From: Branchiostoma belcheri
Taxonomy: Eukaryota; Chordata; Leptocardii; Amphioxiformes; Branchiostomatidae
Direction of reading: 5' to 3'
Length of the DNA stretch: 64,000 nt
NCBI RefSeq assembly: GCF_001625305.1
Contig: NW_017802425.1
Coordinates: forward strand, 867,882-931,881
In this document: positions 11,556 to 23,778 of the stretch, piece after piece
How the letters are laid out: every line of letters begins with the position of its first letter
Position numbering within the stretch: position 1 is the stretch's first letter
Position numbers and translations under genes: made by a program
The notes under the pieces: generated by a model
Told to the model about the DNA's origin: nothing
Databases searched by the model: none
The model's input: only the letters and a program-made list of their open reading frames with translations

Positions 11556-14500
11556 CTTTTTTTTTTGCAGGGTTTGTGTTTGGAAAATAACGTGGCGTTG
11601 GATATCTCAGACTCAGCGTCGTGCTGCCATTAGTGTTCTCCCCCAGCCCCGAGGGCCAGGAGACACCGGACTGGTCGGGCTGGATTCCTCGGGGGCAGCA
11701 GTGCGTCGCCGCCGTGCGGGCCCGTACAGAGGTGCGGTCCTGCCTGCATACATCACCGGCCTGTCGGTTCCTATCTTCTGTTCCCAGGCACTGAAGCACC
11801 AACTGTCAAAGCCACAGCGTCCCTCACCCCGGGACCGTCTGCCCTCTGCCACGCCGGCCCACAGATTCCTTTGGACGCCCCGGTCCTTTGTCATGCTAAC
11901 CGGGGACCTTTAAAGTCCCGTGGCGGGGCCGAGCGGAGGCGGATAAAGCGCCATTGTGGCCGGTTGTGTGCGGTGAATGGAGCCCACTTCTTCCGCCCAG
12001 ATCAGTTGGAAAATTGCCGTCGTAGCGACCAGGGCCGCAGTTCGAACGCACAGAGCGCGCGCCAAGGACGTCGCCGCGCCGTTTTGTTTTTCTTCTGAAC
12101 AACACGTGTCGGCCCCAATTGTCCCCTTATTTGCCCTTAAGAAACGCGATGCCGTGATAGAATTCAGAACGGCATAAAAACTAAACCTGGCACAGCAAAT
12201 GAAGTATCCAATTATTTCTAAATGTTTAGTAAAAGTTCTGTTGAATCATATGTCGCCTTGGCTTGCATAATGCCCTAGTCTATACGTCTATACGTGTATA
12301 AAGTTGGTGCGGAAAAAAAACATCGTTTTAATAATTAGCCGAGGCATTTTCTTTTTATTACCAGTAATTAACGAACGGCACTAAATGTCACAGTGTTACA
12401 CTCCATACAACGCCAAGGAGAACATAATGAAACCCAACAAAATGCGCGCTATTCAATACTTAATAAGACTTGTAGTAGCCCTCAGACCCCCCCCCCTTCC
12501 TCAGTAACACCTGGCCTGACGCAGCAGTTGTAGGTAGCAGAATTTCCGGAGTGCCTGAGTCTGAGAAAGCCGGACTGTGACAGTGCCATGCCTCAGGGCC
12601 CAGGCGTCCTTGCCTAACGTTTCACCTGGGTTTTTGTTATAAACAACGCGAAGACAAAGAAAGGTAAGTCTAGACACAGACCTGTATTGTCTCAGGAGAC
12701 AGGTGAGGGGGGTACTTCTGCAAGGTCACGTGATTAGGATTCTTTTAAGGTTGTGCTTAGAGCCTTGCACTGTTGTGTTCACAACAACAGGCTCGTCTTT
12801 TAGCCTTAATCCTGTTTGGTCAATATATCTGTGTTTTTAAACATCTAATTTTCTCAACTTGTTTATTGCGGATTATTTTCTCTTAGTGGATATTCGGCTG
12901 TTAACTGTAACTAAATTTGACAAATTTGCCGAATAGAGCTCAGTGATCCCTCAGGTAAGTGGTTTTGTCCAATTTTACTCCCAGGTGTCATATATATTAG
13001 TCTTAAATTGGGCCCCAAGTCAGTAATTGTCGTCGTAGAGTACTCTATAAACTTTGGCGATTTTCTGGTTCGTGTAAAGTGTTCACCTATCGGACCGCTA
13101 CAATCATACAATGTAAACACGACTGTTTTAAGACTAATTAATTAATTAATGCTTCCAATCGTGACTGACGGTACATGTAACAAGCCAATGTACCACTTCT
13201 GTGGACTTTGGGCAGACAGCATTCAACAGTAAAACTGACTTTGTTAATCCCTTAAACCGATCAGAACCTGACTAATTTAAATGTTGTTGAACTTCCCAGG
13301 CGACCCGACCCCTGAAAGGCAAATTGTGCTGTCGGTGCAGGTATTTCCAAAGTGGTCCCTAACACTTTAAAATTAGTTTCTCTCCGGAGGGGGTCGTCCC
13401 GTCTGGGGGAATGTCAGGGGGCGAACTCTGCCCTTCAGGAGTTTCTGCTGAACTTGTACAAAATCTGCCTGGGTTTGTGTTGGTCTGCGTGGCGGACAAT
13501 ACGTACTTATTAGCTTGTCTCCGTGAGAGGAAAGTAGAACGCCCTGCTGGCTGACACTTGGAGGTGACCTTGGCCGCAGGACAATGCTGTCCCGACAGCT
13601 GACCACACACGGAAGTAGATAGCAACCAAACTGTCTCCCGGTCGCGTCCGTGGTCTGGGTTCTAACGGGAAGGAGGAACCCCCTCACGGCTACACTCGAA
13701 CCTTGCACGATTCTTCTGCCTTTTCATGCTGTCTTATTCGGGATTTTTTTAATAGAAAACACGCTTGTGGCGAATAGAGAGTTTATTCAAACCTCTTTGT
13801 AATCCTGCGGTGTCATCACTCACGCCATGTCGTCATGCTGAAAAAAAACCTACAATACAAATCGTTTTACAGCGATCATTAGTGCTAATTTCTTCACGGC
13901 TGCAACAATAGAAAGGAGGGGCTACTTGCCTGTTGAAGTGTGCCTCTACAGGCGTCGCTGAGCAGCGCTCCTGTCAGACCGATAACTTGGTCCGAACTTG
14001 GGTCGTCCTTGTCGCCTGAATCCTTCCCGTCGTACCTTTCGTGGGTTGAACTTCTGCCCTGAGAGATGTCGTAATATTTCCCAGAATGGCATGGATGTCT
14101 TCGAATCAAAGGCGGAGACATTCGTTTGTCACAAACGCTCCTTCTCTATAAGAATCCACTGCTCCTTATGTGTCTTTGTTTCTATCATTCCCTATGTAGC
14201 ACCCCCTCCCTGTCCCCGCCCATGAGCTGGTGGAATAGTGACATCTTGACCCAGGTGTCCTCCCGTCCTTCTCCTGACTGTTGCCGGAAGTAGCAGCCCT
14301 TCCTTCCCGTCACGCACTGGGAACTTTTCTTCTGAAGAAATGTCTGATGACGTCGTGTGTCGTCCTGGGCCGGAGTTCATCCCCGCGATGCTTGGCAGAT
14401 CCACCAGGTGTAACCGGGCCAGAGTTCACACCCGTGACCGTCAGTAGCTATACCTGGGCTCCTTCCGGGGTCGGCAACCGGCCTTTCCTCCGGAACGTTC

Positions 14501-15370
14501 TTAAGGTTGCATCAGTTTGGGTCCGACTGTGTTTTCGCCTCCGCTGCTTTATCGGAGCATCTTGGTGACATCTTCATCATCAGTCATCCAATGTGTCTTT
14601 GCATCAGCCTGGAGTGAAAGTCTTAGGAGGTCACCGACCTGGCAGGTGGCTTGTACACCTCATGTACCTGAAACCAAGTATGTGTGTCAGAAAATTGCCG
14701 TCCATGTTGTAGGAGTCTTCTCGCACATTTTCGCTGTCGGTCTGGGTGCCGTCTGCTGGGCCTTCAGCTGCACGTGACGTGACAGACGCACAGGTTGTCC
14801 TGATTCTCCCGGCCTGTCTTCTGTCGCCAGTTTTTCACCGCCGTAATCACCAGGTGCCGACCGAGACCGGCACGTTACCACCATCAGGTGAAACAAAGCT
14901 GTCCTGTAGCGAGCGGAAGTAACAGCGTTTCGGTTGCCTAAGTCCTCCTTCTGTATGGAGAGTTACGATGTTTTCAGGTAACGAGGAACCCCCCTTTGGT
15001 GCCTCCCCGTAACCGTGGCCGGGGCAAGTTCAGCCCCCTCCCGCCCCAGTCCAAGGGCACGAGGCCGCGTGGAGGGCCGTGAGAGCAGCAGCGCCGCTCC
15101 GTTCGCACAGCGCGGTGTCAGTGCCCGTCCGATCACGGTCGCGCAGGATAAGCAGACAACTCTATTCACATGCAAAGCGGGAGCTGGCCCGAGGCCCGGC
15201 GGCCATTGGTCCGGAGAGACGGTGCTGTCATCGGGGGTGGATCCCGGGGCTTAGTCATGCGTCCCGCGCGGCCGGCCAGCCCATGTGGCCCGTGGGTCCG
15301 GTCAGGGCCGACAGGTCCCTGTCACCGATACCACGTGCCGACCCTCTCCGCACAATGCGGACCTGTGATC

Positions 15371-15379
15371 TGGGTGGTC
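15371..15379 (+). promoter_or_regulatory. Perfect GLI consensus site
   Basis: TGGGTGGTC matches the full 9-bp GLI/Ci consensus. It sits within the CpG-rich plateau near other GC-rich motif blocks. A single site of this length is expected by chance about once per 130 kb on both strands, so the match alone is only suggestive. Confidence 0.3.
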
Positions 15380-15996
15380 GGTGGGTAGGGTTAGTCCTGC
15401 CTCCTGCCCGCCATTATCCCACCAATTTGCCGACATCTAAACGATTGTGGAGAGGATCACGACCGGCACAAAAGACTGGCCACGCAGCTGGCTGTAAAGG
15501 CCAAGACTAAACCTAGCAAACTTCTACTCTTATACAGGTTTTATCAAACTATGTATACGTCTTACATATGATTTATCTGAGTGTTATTTAAAACGTTGGC
15601 AGACGTCCCCATCTATTGTACAGGCAGGTACCAGTCTAACACAGGTATCACGCTCGGCTGATCTCCCCATTATTTTTGCTATATTCAATTTGGAAATCTC
15701 GGAGGCATCTGAGTAATCCGGGGCACCCGTTTGCGGCAGGCCGCGAACAAAGGCGCGGCTTTCCCCCATTGTATGTTTGTGTGCGGCCCGGGCGCGCACG
15801 GTTTGTTTGTGGTGAGGGCCGGCCACTGATAATGATGAAGCCGGGATGATGAGCCGTGAAGAGCGCGGTTTGAAACGCGCCTGTCTGTTAGAGAATGGTG
15901 ACCGCAGTCTAACCATAACACCGCCGAGGGGGTCCCATATGGCCCGCCCGCCTGGATCAGCTTTTCCCACACGACACAACCATAAATCTTCTCACC

Positions 15997-16060
15997 CACC
16001 TGCTGTCAGAGGACAGGTAGCGTCTGTCCACTACCTGTCCGGCACACCTGTCGCCAGGTA
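15997..16060. promoter_or_regulatory. Five clustered CAGGTA/CACCTG E-boxes
   Basis: CACCTG 15997-16002, CAGGTA 16014-16019, TACCTG 16032-16037, CACCTG 16045-16050, CAGGTA 16055-16060. Five ZEB/Snail-type E2 boxes in 64 bases, in both orientations, interleaved with CTGTC words. A homotypic cluster of this density suggests a repressor-responsive element. Confidence 0.45.
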
Positions 16061-17099
16061 CGCCTACACCAAGGTGTGCGCTCCGCCCGGCGACGTGCGG
16101 TTAAGGTGGATTAAGGTGTCCCCAGCAACGTCATGAACAGACGTCTGCCTAGCATACAGGTCTGCGACGTCGCCTCAGGATTCGGGTTTTCCTTAAGAGC
16201 AAAAAATAAGGAGCGACTTCCAGGCCGGTCGGACGACTTTTGACGGCTCTGTCTCCCTGGTGACGGGACGATGACCTGTCGGACTGTCCTGTGGTCGGCC
16301 TGATGCCCAGGGCACCTCAGGTCTGGCACGGCATCAAGGCGCAGGCGACAGGTTCTTAAACATCCGCGCAGTGTTCTAGAAAGCTTTACATTTAGTACGG
16401 GACGGGTCCGGTCCACCAGCCTGCTTCAGAAAACATGGGGGGGCCCTATCTAGACTTGAACATCTTTATCTGACAGGCCATGGTCAGGACGACATTGCGA
16501 CGCTGTATCTCCTCTTTCCAATTATCTCTGCCCATGTCCGGCCGCGGGGCCAGGTAAGCCCTGAGTGTGTGTCTGCCGATACCGCAGGTCGGAGATTACC
16601 TGTCCTCTAACCGTGCACAGAACGAGCGGAGTTATCAGGGTTTGTGGTCCAGGAGAGAGAGGGGAGTGTCCCGCGGCAATGATAATGTAGGCTGGCGCCA
16701 GACCCGTCCCCGGGCCGCCCGGACAGCAGCACGGCGGATAAACTCGCGCGGAGCCCCGAGGGACCGGCCGTAATGGATCGGTACCATCTCTCGGGCAGGT
16801 GGAACAGTTACCGGACAGGGGGATGTCCTCCAGTCAGTCCAGTAACAGGAATCAGATATCAGTTATTAAATGTTAGGAAGAAAAACGCTTATCTTATACA
16901 TGTATCACAAACTTACGGCATGGTCAGCGCAGGTGAAATATGGCCACTGTATTGGAGGAAAAGCATCGCAGAGCAACAATAGCAGGACAAATATACGTAA
17001 GATGTCAAAACGTAGTACCGCACTGCAACATCAGAGAGTTGGTTCAGGAGCGGTATGATATGTGATTTCACGTATTGTGGCATAGCGTGGTGTAATTAA

Positions 17100-17240
17100 T
17101 AAGCATTTGCCCAGAACCAAGAGGTTGCAGATTCGACGCTGTCCCCTTTGGAAAGACACTTTACACAACTGTCCTCACTGTACACTTACATTGATGAGGA
17201 CACACACTGGTTTGGTGCTGCCAATGTTCCAATGTGCATC
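17100..17240 (+). repeat. Decayed tRNA-derived SINE fragment
   Basis: It shares with the SINE at 59.8 kb the B-box-like GGTTGCAGATTCGAC and the stretch GGAAAGACACTTTACACAAC followed by TCCTCACTGTACAC. The A box is not recognisable and the second half has drifted. The much higher divergence implies an older insertion than the 59.8-kb copy. Confidence 0.55.
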
Positions 17241-17249
17241 TGCCTCTAA

Positions 17250-19960
17250 AACAGTAATTTTGTTCACGGAAATAAGATGCATTTCAAGTAAGCATCCACA
17301 GTAATGCAAAGACACTGGAAAGTTTGCAATGGGGCAAAATCAATGAAATGATGACTGTAGAAACTGGAATGAAAATCTAAGCCATCTGACCTCCTTTTAG
17401 TGAATCAGCTTTGTAACAATAAAACGACCTGCAACAAGACAGATAGCAGGTATCAAGTCGCCCAAACAAGTGGCATTTCAGCAGACGTTTTAAGCCGAAG
17501 ATACAAACACGGCCTCATCGATACAGACAGGAACTTCATGAAAAATAATAGATACAAGTAGATCAATTGTAACTCGCAACGTGCATGGGCGAAACTTTAT
17601 TGCACGGTACCATCAAAGTAATAACGATAACTTGTCCCGAATTGCCCACATTAGTCAATCAAGATGTGCAAGATAAGCAAAGTAGAGAGGGCCATTGACA
17701 ACGTATAGACGAGGTTAAACTATCAATACTACTACGTTAGGGGTCGGAAAGTTACGTAAAAAAACGCCTCCTTAAGTAGGATTTAATATGCTTAAATATC
17801 GTTTTTCGTGATGTGTTTGTTATCTGCAGACTGACGTTCCGTTATCACTAGTAACTAGATTATATGGTACATTGTTCATCTTATTTAATACACGGCGATT
17901 TATAAAGTATAGAAACCAGATGTAGGTCAGTTGCATGGCAACGTCTAAACCTACCGCGAATGATGCCTGGACCATTCTTACAAGGGTACTGAGTGAAATG
18001 TACGATTCTACATCCATTCACAACACAGGCCTCAATACGTCCTGAGAATGTCTGTTCTCGCTGCGCACCCTTTTGTGCGAGACCGCTGCATGTTTGTATC
18101 CACGGACGCATGGTGGCGCGTATGTTTGGGTAATTGTGTATTTCCACCTCGCTACACGACTTGATCCCCTGTCTTGCAAGGCGGTATTGTCCCTGCTGCT
18201 TTGATACATGATAAGGGCGAGGACGGGGCAGCACACAAGTCTGACAGGTCAAGTAACGGCTGGGAACTTATAAACTTTAAGCACAATCTCTCGAGAGACA
18301 AGACGTTTCAGAATTCTCGCCTTCTTCGTTAGGAGTCTAATGTTTGCTGCCTAATGACGAGTTAAGCGTTAATAAAGGGAAATAACTATGTATAGTTTAT
18401 TGATATTGGTTCCAAACGTCATTGGCATAAACACAGCAATTGCAATCGTTCAGGTATATTGCTGTTTCTCTCTGTCTCTTATCTGAAGTGTATTTTGGGA
18501 AGATCACCATTCCACTGCACTAATAATAGAAAATAATGACACGTTCATATTATAAGACGTCATTACAGTTGATGTTTCATTGAGGATGTTTTCAAAGTTG
18601 GAACTTTTGCAATAATCATATTTTGATCTTTGCGACCCACAATCCTTAACAGACATATTCAATTTGACTGAAAGAAAATCTAGTTGGTACATTAGCCAAA
18701 CATTTAAATTGGACATCCTTAATATAAGGTGCAAATGACAACATAATGTAATTTTGCAGAATTAAGGATTAAGGACTCATAAGAAGGTATAACTTTATCA
18801 CTATGGGTTCATAAACATGTGGGTAGAGAATGGTATCCAATAAATTATGTCTGTTTATTTACTTTAAAGTGGATACGTTTTTTAAAGTTTGTAATGTTTC
18901 AGAATTGTAAACGTACTGTTGATGAATTTGTTGAAACAGAGCCCGTGTACTCACACGGCCACTCGTTGTTAACATCATCATTCCGGGTAAAGTGCACGTT
19001 TTTGCAGATTTCAGTCACGCAATATGTGGATATCTGCATATTATAAACATGGGCTGCGTGCCAAGTAGGGAAACCGTACCAATGTCAGGGGAGTAGGTGG
19101 TGCCTAAAAGACCTTGTGTGATGGCTATTATGTTTGGTACATTTTCAACTGTATTTCACACACTGGAAGATTTGTTAAGTTTATCTATATTGGTGCGCCT
19201 GCCATGTATATATATGTATGATTTGTTGTTGATTCACCTAGATCTCTTATTTCGTTTTACCTGGATTTGTAAGTTAACTTTGTTACTACTGGTTCACTTC
19301 TGTTGGTATTGTACTTATTTTGTTGTTTCACGAGTAAAGGATTCCTATACGCACTTCAATGTTCGTTAAGTAGATACTAATAAGATAAATTTCAATGAAA
19401 AGTTGCAAATGTAAATACAACAAGAAATAACAATACATCGTTTTGGTTTAGGCAGTCCTGGATAGGAGATGCACACACTTAAATGTTTAAATTGCACATT
19501 GTATTTAATGTCTCTTTTTATACTATGAAAATTGTATAAAATGCTGTGCTATTTCATGTCGAGTGATCCTATGTGATTTATGTAGGTAAACCCCAGTGTG
19601 CTATAATGTAGCATGCTACTAGATGCCTTTTCTGTCACTATGTGTCCTTTATTGACCGAATTGTTGTTACTTATGTCTACATTATCCAATGATAGTTTGT
19701 ATTACTTATGTTACAAACTGTCTATTTTCTTTGTACATACTTCTATCAAAGAGAGTTGTTGATTTTGGTTTTCCGTATACTGGCTCACTTGAAAATAAAA
19801 TCGAAGTTGACTGGGGATAACCAGGTGTTTGAAAATTACACAGATAAATAAAAGAGACCAGAGTGTCGACGTAAAAAAAAATAAAAACTTTTAAACAAAG
19901 GAACATGTTTATTACTCAATTAAGTACCTTTGGCTAAAAGAACACACTTAGGACATTACA
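17250..19960. other. AT-rich intergenic stretch
   Basis: No supported gene. A minus frame of 123 codons at 17881-18252 is Cys- and Arg-rich without a known motif. The 13-bp RFX-like box GTTGCATGGCAAC lies at 17930-17942. Around 18.8-19.4 kb T-rich frames encode hydrophobic strings typical of AT-rich noise. Confidence 0.55.
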
Positions 19961-20062
19961 ATCATGCACCCAGGTTTATTCAAAGCATTCAGCCTCAGGC
20001 AAATTGGGTAAGTACTTCAGTCGACTTGGGACGACTAGACACGTTTTGAGAATGCTTGGTGC

Positions 20063-20335
20063 TTTGGTAACCCAGAGGTGCAAGTATGAACCAGTAAATT
20101 GCTAATGGCATTGGCAGCGCTTGATAACTTTTATGTGTTCGGTGCACATATGTTAAAATGAGTTGGTAATAATAATACTTAGAACATTAAACAAGTAATA
20201 CCGGCAACCCTGCCGTCTTGTGATGAAATAAATAAATAAACGTTTGAGATTTGCACCGAACTCATAAAAGTTATCAAGCGTTGCCAATGCCATTAGCACT
20301 TTTCTGGTTCATACTTGCACCTCTGGGTTACCAAA
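20063..20335. mobile_element. Fold-back element with 84-bp inverted arms
   Basis: The left arm 20063-20146 (TTTGGTAACCCAGAGGTGCA to GTTCGGTGCA) is inverted at 20252-20335 with few differences. The loop of about 105 bp contains a run AATAAATAAATAAA. A third, more diverged copy of the left arm plus loop follows in direct orientation at about 20385-20510. The arrangement is that of a MITE or of an inverted SINE-like pair. Confidence 0.7.
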
Positions 20336-20384
20336 CGTTTTTTCTCCTATCCATAACTCATTAGAGAGGCCTGTTGGTAGGCTT

Positions 20385-20510
20385 CAAATTTGAACCAGTG
20401 TAAGTACTAATAACATTGGCGACATGTCCTAACTTTCACGTGTTCAGTGCAATTAAGGTTCAATAGGTCAGTAATTACATATAGAACGCTGAATAAGATA
20501 GTAAAGGGGC
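20385..20510 (+). repeat. Diverged third copy of the 20.1-kb arm and loop
   Basis: It aligns in order with 20090-20190: GAACCAGT…AAT-GCATTGGCRRC…CTTT-ACGTGTTCRGTGCA, then …AGAACRYT-AAYAAG. Divergence is clearly larger than between the two inverted arms, so it is an older copy or the remnant of a second element. It is preceded by the repeat terminus described at 20342-20385. Confidence 0.5.
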
Positions 20511-21104
20511 GTGGTCTGTTAGTCCAAGATCACGGAGACCATGTGTGATGATGTGTTGTTATGCCACAAAATACAAAACTACATGGAATAATTTGTTCAT
20601 GTTTATCGACAATATCATCTCTCTCTACAGGTGTCTTTCAGTCAGCCGTGAAGCCTGTATGATGTAGGTGTCTATCGATGATGATAAAAATACTACTTTA
20701 TGACTTGTAAGATGTCTTAGATTAGTGATACTTCTGCACGAAAAGATAAAAAAAGTGTATCAAGCGTCCCGTTGCCCTTGAGCACGATTGTCCCCTGAAT
20801 GCTCCGTGGAGCGGGGAGGTCGCGCTTCTCCTGGACATAGCTGTACATAGAAAAGAACGATACTCATGCTGATTTCATGCTTTGTATTTGTCCTAGTTTT
20901 CCGCTTTTTGGGTCACAATATAAATCTGATTTAACAGGACTGTAAGATACCCTGTTGGTCAGCACGTTATCTGTACCTTTGTAATCTCCCATGGTCATCA
21001 TTACAATAAGAACAGTGGGTCGCTGCACGTGTTGAATTGTGTGGGGTTCAGATGGTGTTTATATAGATTCATTAGCGAGATGAAACCTTATTTTCTTAAC
21101 AATT

Positions 21105-21480
21105 ATGACGTATGACGTCATCCAACGCCTACTTCCTCCCTACCCACGCGGATGCATTGTGGGAGAACTACGTCAGCAGACCACGTGACCCTCATCACAC
21201 CAGACCCAGGTTTGTTCTGTAGGTTTTCAGCCATGTGAAGTCTAGCTCTCCAGATGTTAATTAGCTAGCTAACTAGCGCTAATTGAAGCTGAGGTGTGTA
21301 CTTCAGACCCCTGGCGTCATCTTCGTCTCCTGAATGATAGAAAAGAAATGACTGTGGCGGCGCCGTAAAGGGTGTGCTAGTGTCCGAGCGGCTCCGGGGA
21401 ACATAAGGACGCTAATTACCGCTCGGACCGGCCGGGCAATTACGGATCATAAAACTCTACTTCTGGAAAATTTCTATATT
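21105..21480. promoter_or_regulatory. Regulatory island with CRE, homeodomain palindrome and dyad
   Basis: Starts with TGACGTCA (21113-21120), then an ETS-like ACTTCCTCCC and CACGTGAC. Next is AATTAGC (21259-21265) inverted as GCTAATT (21278-21284), a homeodomain-type palindrome. Further on GTCCGAGCGG (21382-21391) pairs perfectly with CCGCTCGGAC (21419-21428) around 27 bases that contain GCTAATTA. It closes with CATAAAAC. GC-rich in an AT-rich setting. The density of symmetric sites supports an enhancer or promoter. Confidence 0.5.
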
Positions 21481-21491
21481 TTTGTGTCAAA

Positions 21492-21548
21492 GACGAGCTC
21501 TGGGAAGATAGACGGGCTCTGGGAAGATAGACGGGCTCTGGGAAGAGC
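21492..21548 (+). repeat. Three tandem copies of a 19-bp unit
   Basis: GACGGGCTCTGGGAAGATA in three adjoining copies; the first has one change and the third differs in the last bases. It directly borders the regulatory island at 21.1-21.47 kb. Confidence 0.85.
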
Positions 21549-22562
21549 ATAGATATTTTACTAGTTATACCATTATTGTTTTGCCGTTGCTTTTGGGTTT
21601 ACTTGAAAGTCAGAAAACTAAAACATCCAAATCAGGACGGTCAGTTTGTCTTTTTACCTTGCTTCACCAGTCTACTGTAGTTAGGTTTTTTTACAGCATT
21701 ACATGTAGAAAGGGTCAGTTGTCGTAAATTGTAGTTCGTTGAGGGTTTACATATAAGTGTGGTCGATTTCTAAATGCTGAATTGTAAAAATTGTCATCTT
21801 TGGGATACAATTTACCTATTTCTAGTGTAAAAAAAAAATTGGCCACTAGTGTTTTATTTTGTTCAGGTTAGATGTTCAGATCTGGGCAATGACATACATA
21901 GGGTACATCGGAAAATGCAGTTTAGAATATTAGAAGTGATATATGGCCAGAAACCCATAAACACATGTTACACAATTACATGGAACACTGTGACACCATA
22001 CATAAGGCTCGTGGATTCAGAGAATATATACATATAGATTGTCATGTGTTGCTCCTTTGTCTGCAGTATCTCAGTGTAGATTACTGGTATTCAGTAGAAC
22101 ATTATGAAGCAACAAGCTGAATGACAGAAAAATGATGTTATTTTGGTGGCCTGCAATGTTCTGTAGTTACGTGTTTGGACGATGCCCTGATCTGATGAAC
22201 TATCCAGTACAAAATGCATTTTTTTCTTTAGCCAAATCAACTATACGTGCTTTTATGCGGTCGATCAACAAAACGAACTTGACCTTCGTTTCTGATTTAC
22301 CGATTACTCATTGTAAAGCACGTTATATCATTGCTTTAACCTCTTGCTACTCTTGCTACTCTGTGATGAATTGCAACAAGATTTGGCCGGTAGTTAAAAT
22401 GTTTTCTGTTTTGTCAGTCGAAGAGCAGAATCGTTGGTAATTTTTACGAGAAATAACCGCAACAAATGTTAAGTGTAGAGTATGGTGGTAGCCCTTAGCA
22501 GATTGAGTGATACCAAAACATCACTATCATATTCTATCATTGCTTACTGTAGTAAAAGTTTA

Positions 22563-22600
22563 TTGCAAGTTCTTTCCCGTAGGCTAATTGCAAGTACTTG
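22563..22600 (+). repeat. Short repeat with CCCGTAGGCTAATT core
   Basis: TTATTGCAAGTTCTTTCCCG followed by TAGGCTAATTGCAAG matches 51090-51124 (TTATTACAAACACTTGCCCG, TAGGCTAATTACAAG) with about six differences. Probably end fragments of one interspersed family. Confidence 0.5.
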
Positions 22601-22839
22601 CATGAAAATAAATGGGTGGATAATGGCCATAGCATGTGGCTACTCTGACTAATAAACACAACATTCTAACTTCTTGGGTTCGACCTCTTTTTTTCCTACT
22701 ACAAAGTTCTCTGTACCTCTGCTAATTTGTTCTTTAATGAAGACACTTATCTTATATTTCTCTGGTAGAGGGGCGCTAAGAGAGATTTTAAAAAATCGTA
22801 CAATTTGAAGCTTGCTTACTCGTTTTCGTCTCTGTGCAC

Positions 22840-23025
22840 GCGTAAGAGATTAATCTTAGTTCAAGGTCGCGGTAGACCAGAGCCCTCGCCCCAGGGGATT
22901 GTGGGACGGTTTTGGGGAGATTTGCTGGGTACACGGAGACCCTGGAGGCCGGATTAGCGACGGTAATGTCGCTTTTAATCCTCACCGGATTTACCACAGA
23001 CGTGTGCGTGTAAACACAGGCTGAC
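22840..23025. promoter_or_regulatory. K50-homeodomain cluster, candidate Otx-type enhancer
   Basis: AGATTAATCT palindrome (22847-22856), GGATTA (22951-22956) and TAATCC (22976-22981) are three bicoid/Otx-type sites in 135 bases. With them are TTCAAGGTC (orphan nuclear receptor type, about 22860), TGTGGGA (22900-22906, Su(H)/RBPJ type) and GTAAACA (23010-23016, forkhead). No protein frame of note. Inferred enhancer. Confidence 0.45.
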
Positions 23026-23778
23026 TCGTCCGAGATGGAAACAATAAAACGAAAAAACTGCAAAACTTCCTTTGTTGTGACTAGTACGTAGCCCAGTGGG
23101 TATGTATATACAATATAGGTCTTCATTCAATCTGCATCTCTGCGTCTAACTGTACCTTATTACCCTGGTTTACAGAGTTCTTGACTGTGTACTGTATGTT
23201 CTGTACACTTCACGTTAATGGTTCCCGTTTGGAGTGGTTGTTTTTCCTGATGCGGCACCTGGTCGCGCGTGGTAATGAGAATGAAGGACGTTTTCCTGTA
23301 AACAACTTTGTCATCCGCACGTGACGCCTCATCACGATCCGAAATCACGCGTTATTATATACCGTCCTACCGGCATCAGGACATCGATCCACCGGCTGCC
23401 AATAAACACTCAGCAGGGAAAATACAGGGCTGAAAACGTTACTAGAACGACGTAACAATTTAAATTTAAAATCAAACTCTATCATTTACTAGACGTACGA
23501 AGTTTCCAAAGCTAAGAAAATGGTCTGCCCTTTCGTTTTATTTATTCACAAGTCTCTCCCCTTAGATATCTGCATGTTCCCGCTGTTACTGGATGTCAAG
23601 GAGGTTTAAATGTTGCTTTTTGTCTAATAATCTTCAGAACCTAGTGCAGTTTCCACCGGACTCATTTGGTTACTTAATTAAGAAATAGTAGCCAAACTAC
23701 AGAGTAGTAAGTCAAAAGTACTCTCCAGACAGAGGTTTATTTTTGGCGCGTTTTTAGACTTTTTTATATAATGGTAAC

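Larger units (their letters stand above)
8700..16900. other. CpG-rich plateau without a recognisable gene
   Basis: About 8 kb with much higher GC and CpG content than the rest. Many overlapping frames of 60-160 codons occur on both strands, none with a signal peptide, domain motif or consistent splice sites. Small inverted words are frequent, for example CTGTCACC (10070-10077) and GGTGACAG (10100-10107). The best reading is a large unmethylated regulatory domain or a non-coding transcript locus of a nearby developmental gene outside the window. No homeobox, T-box, forkhead or HMG signature is visible. Confidence 0.45.

Noticed and set aside
22670-22696. GGGTTCGACC followed by a T run, like a tRNA B box and Pol III terminator
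   Set aside because: No A box at the right distance and no cloverleaf; probably chance.
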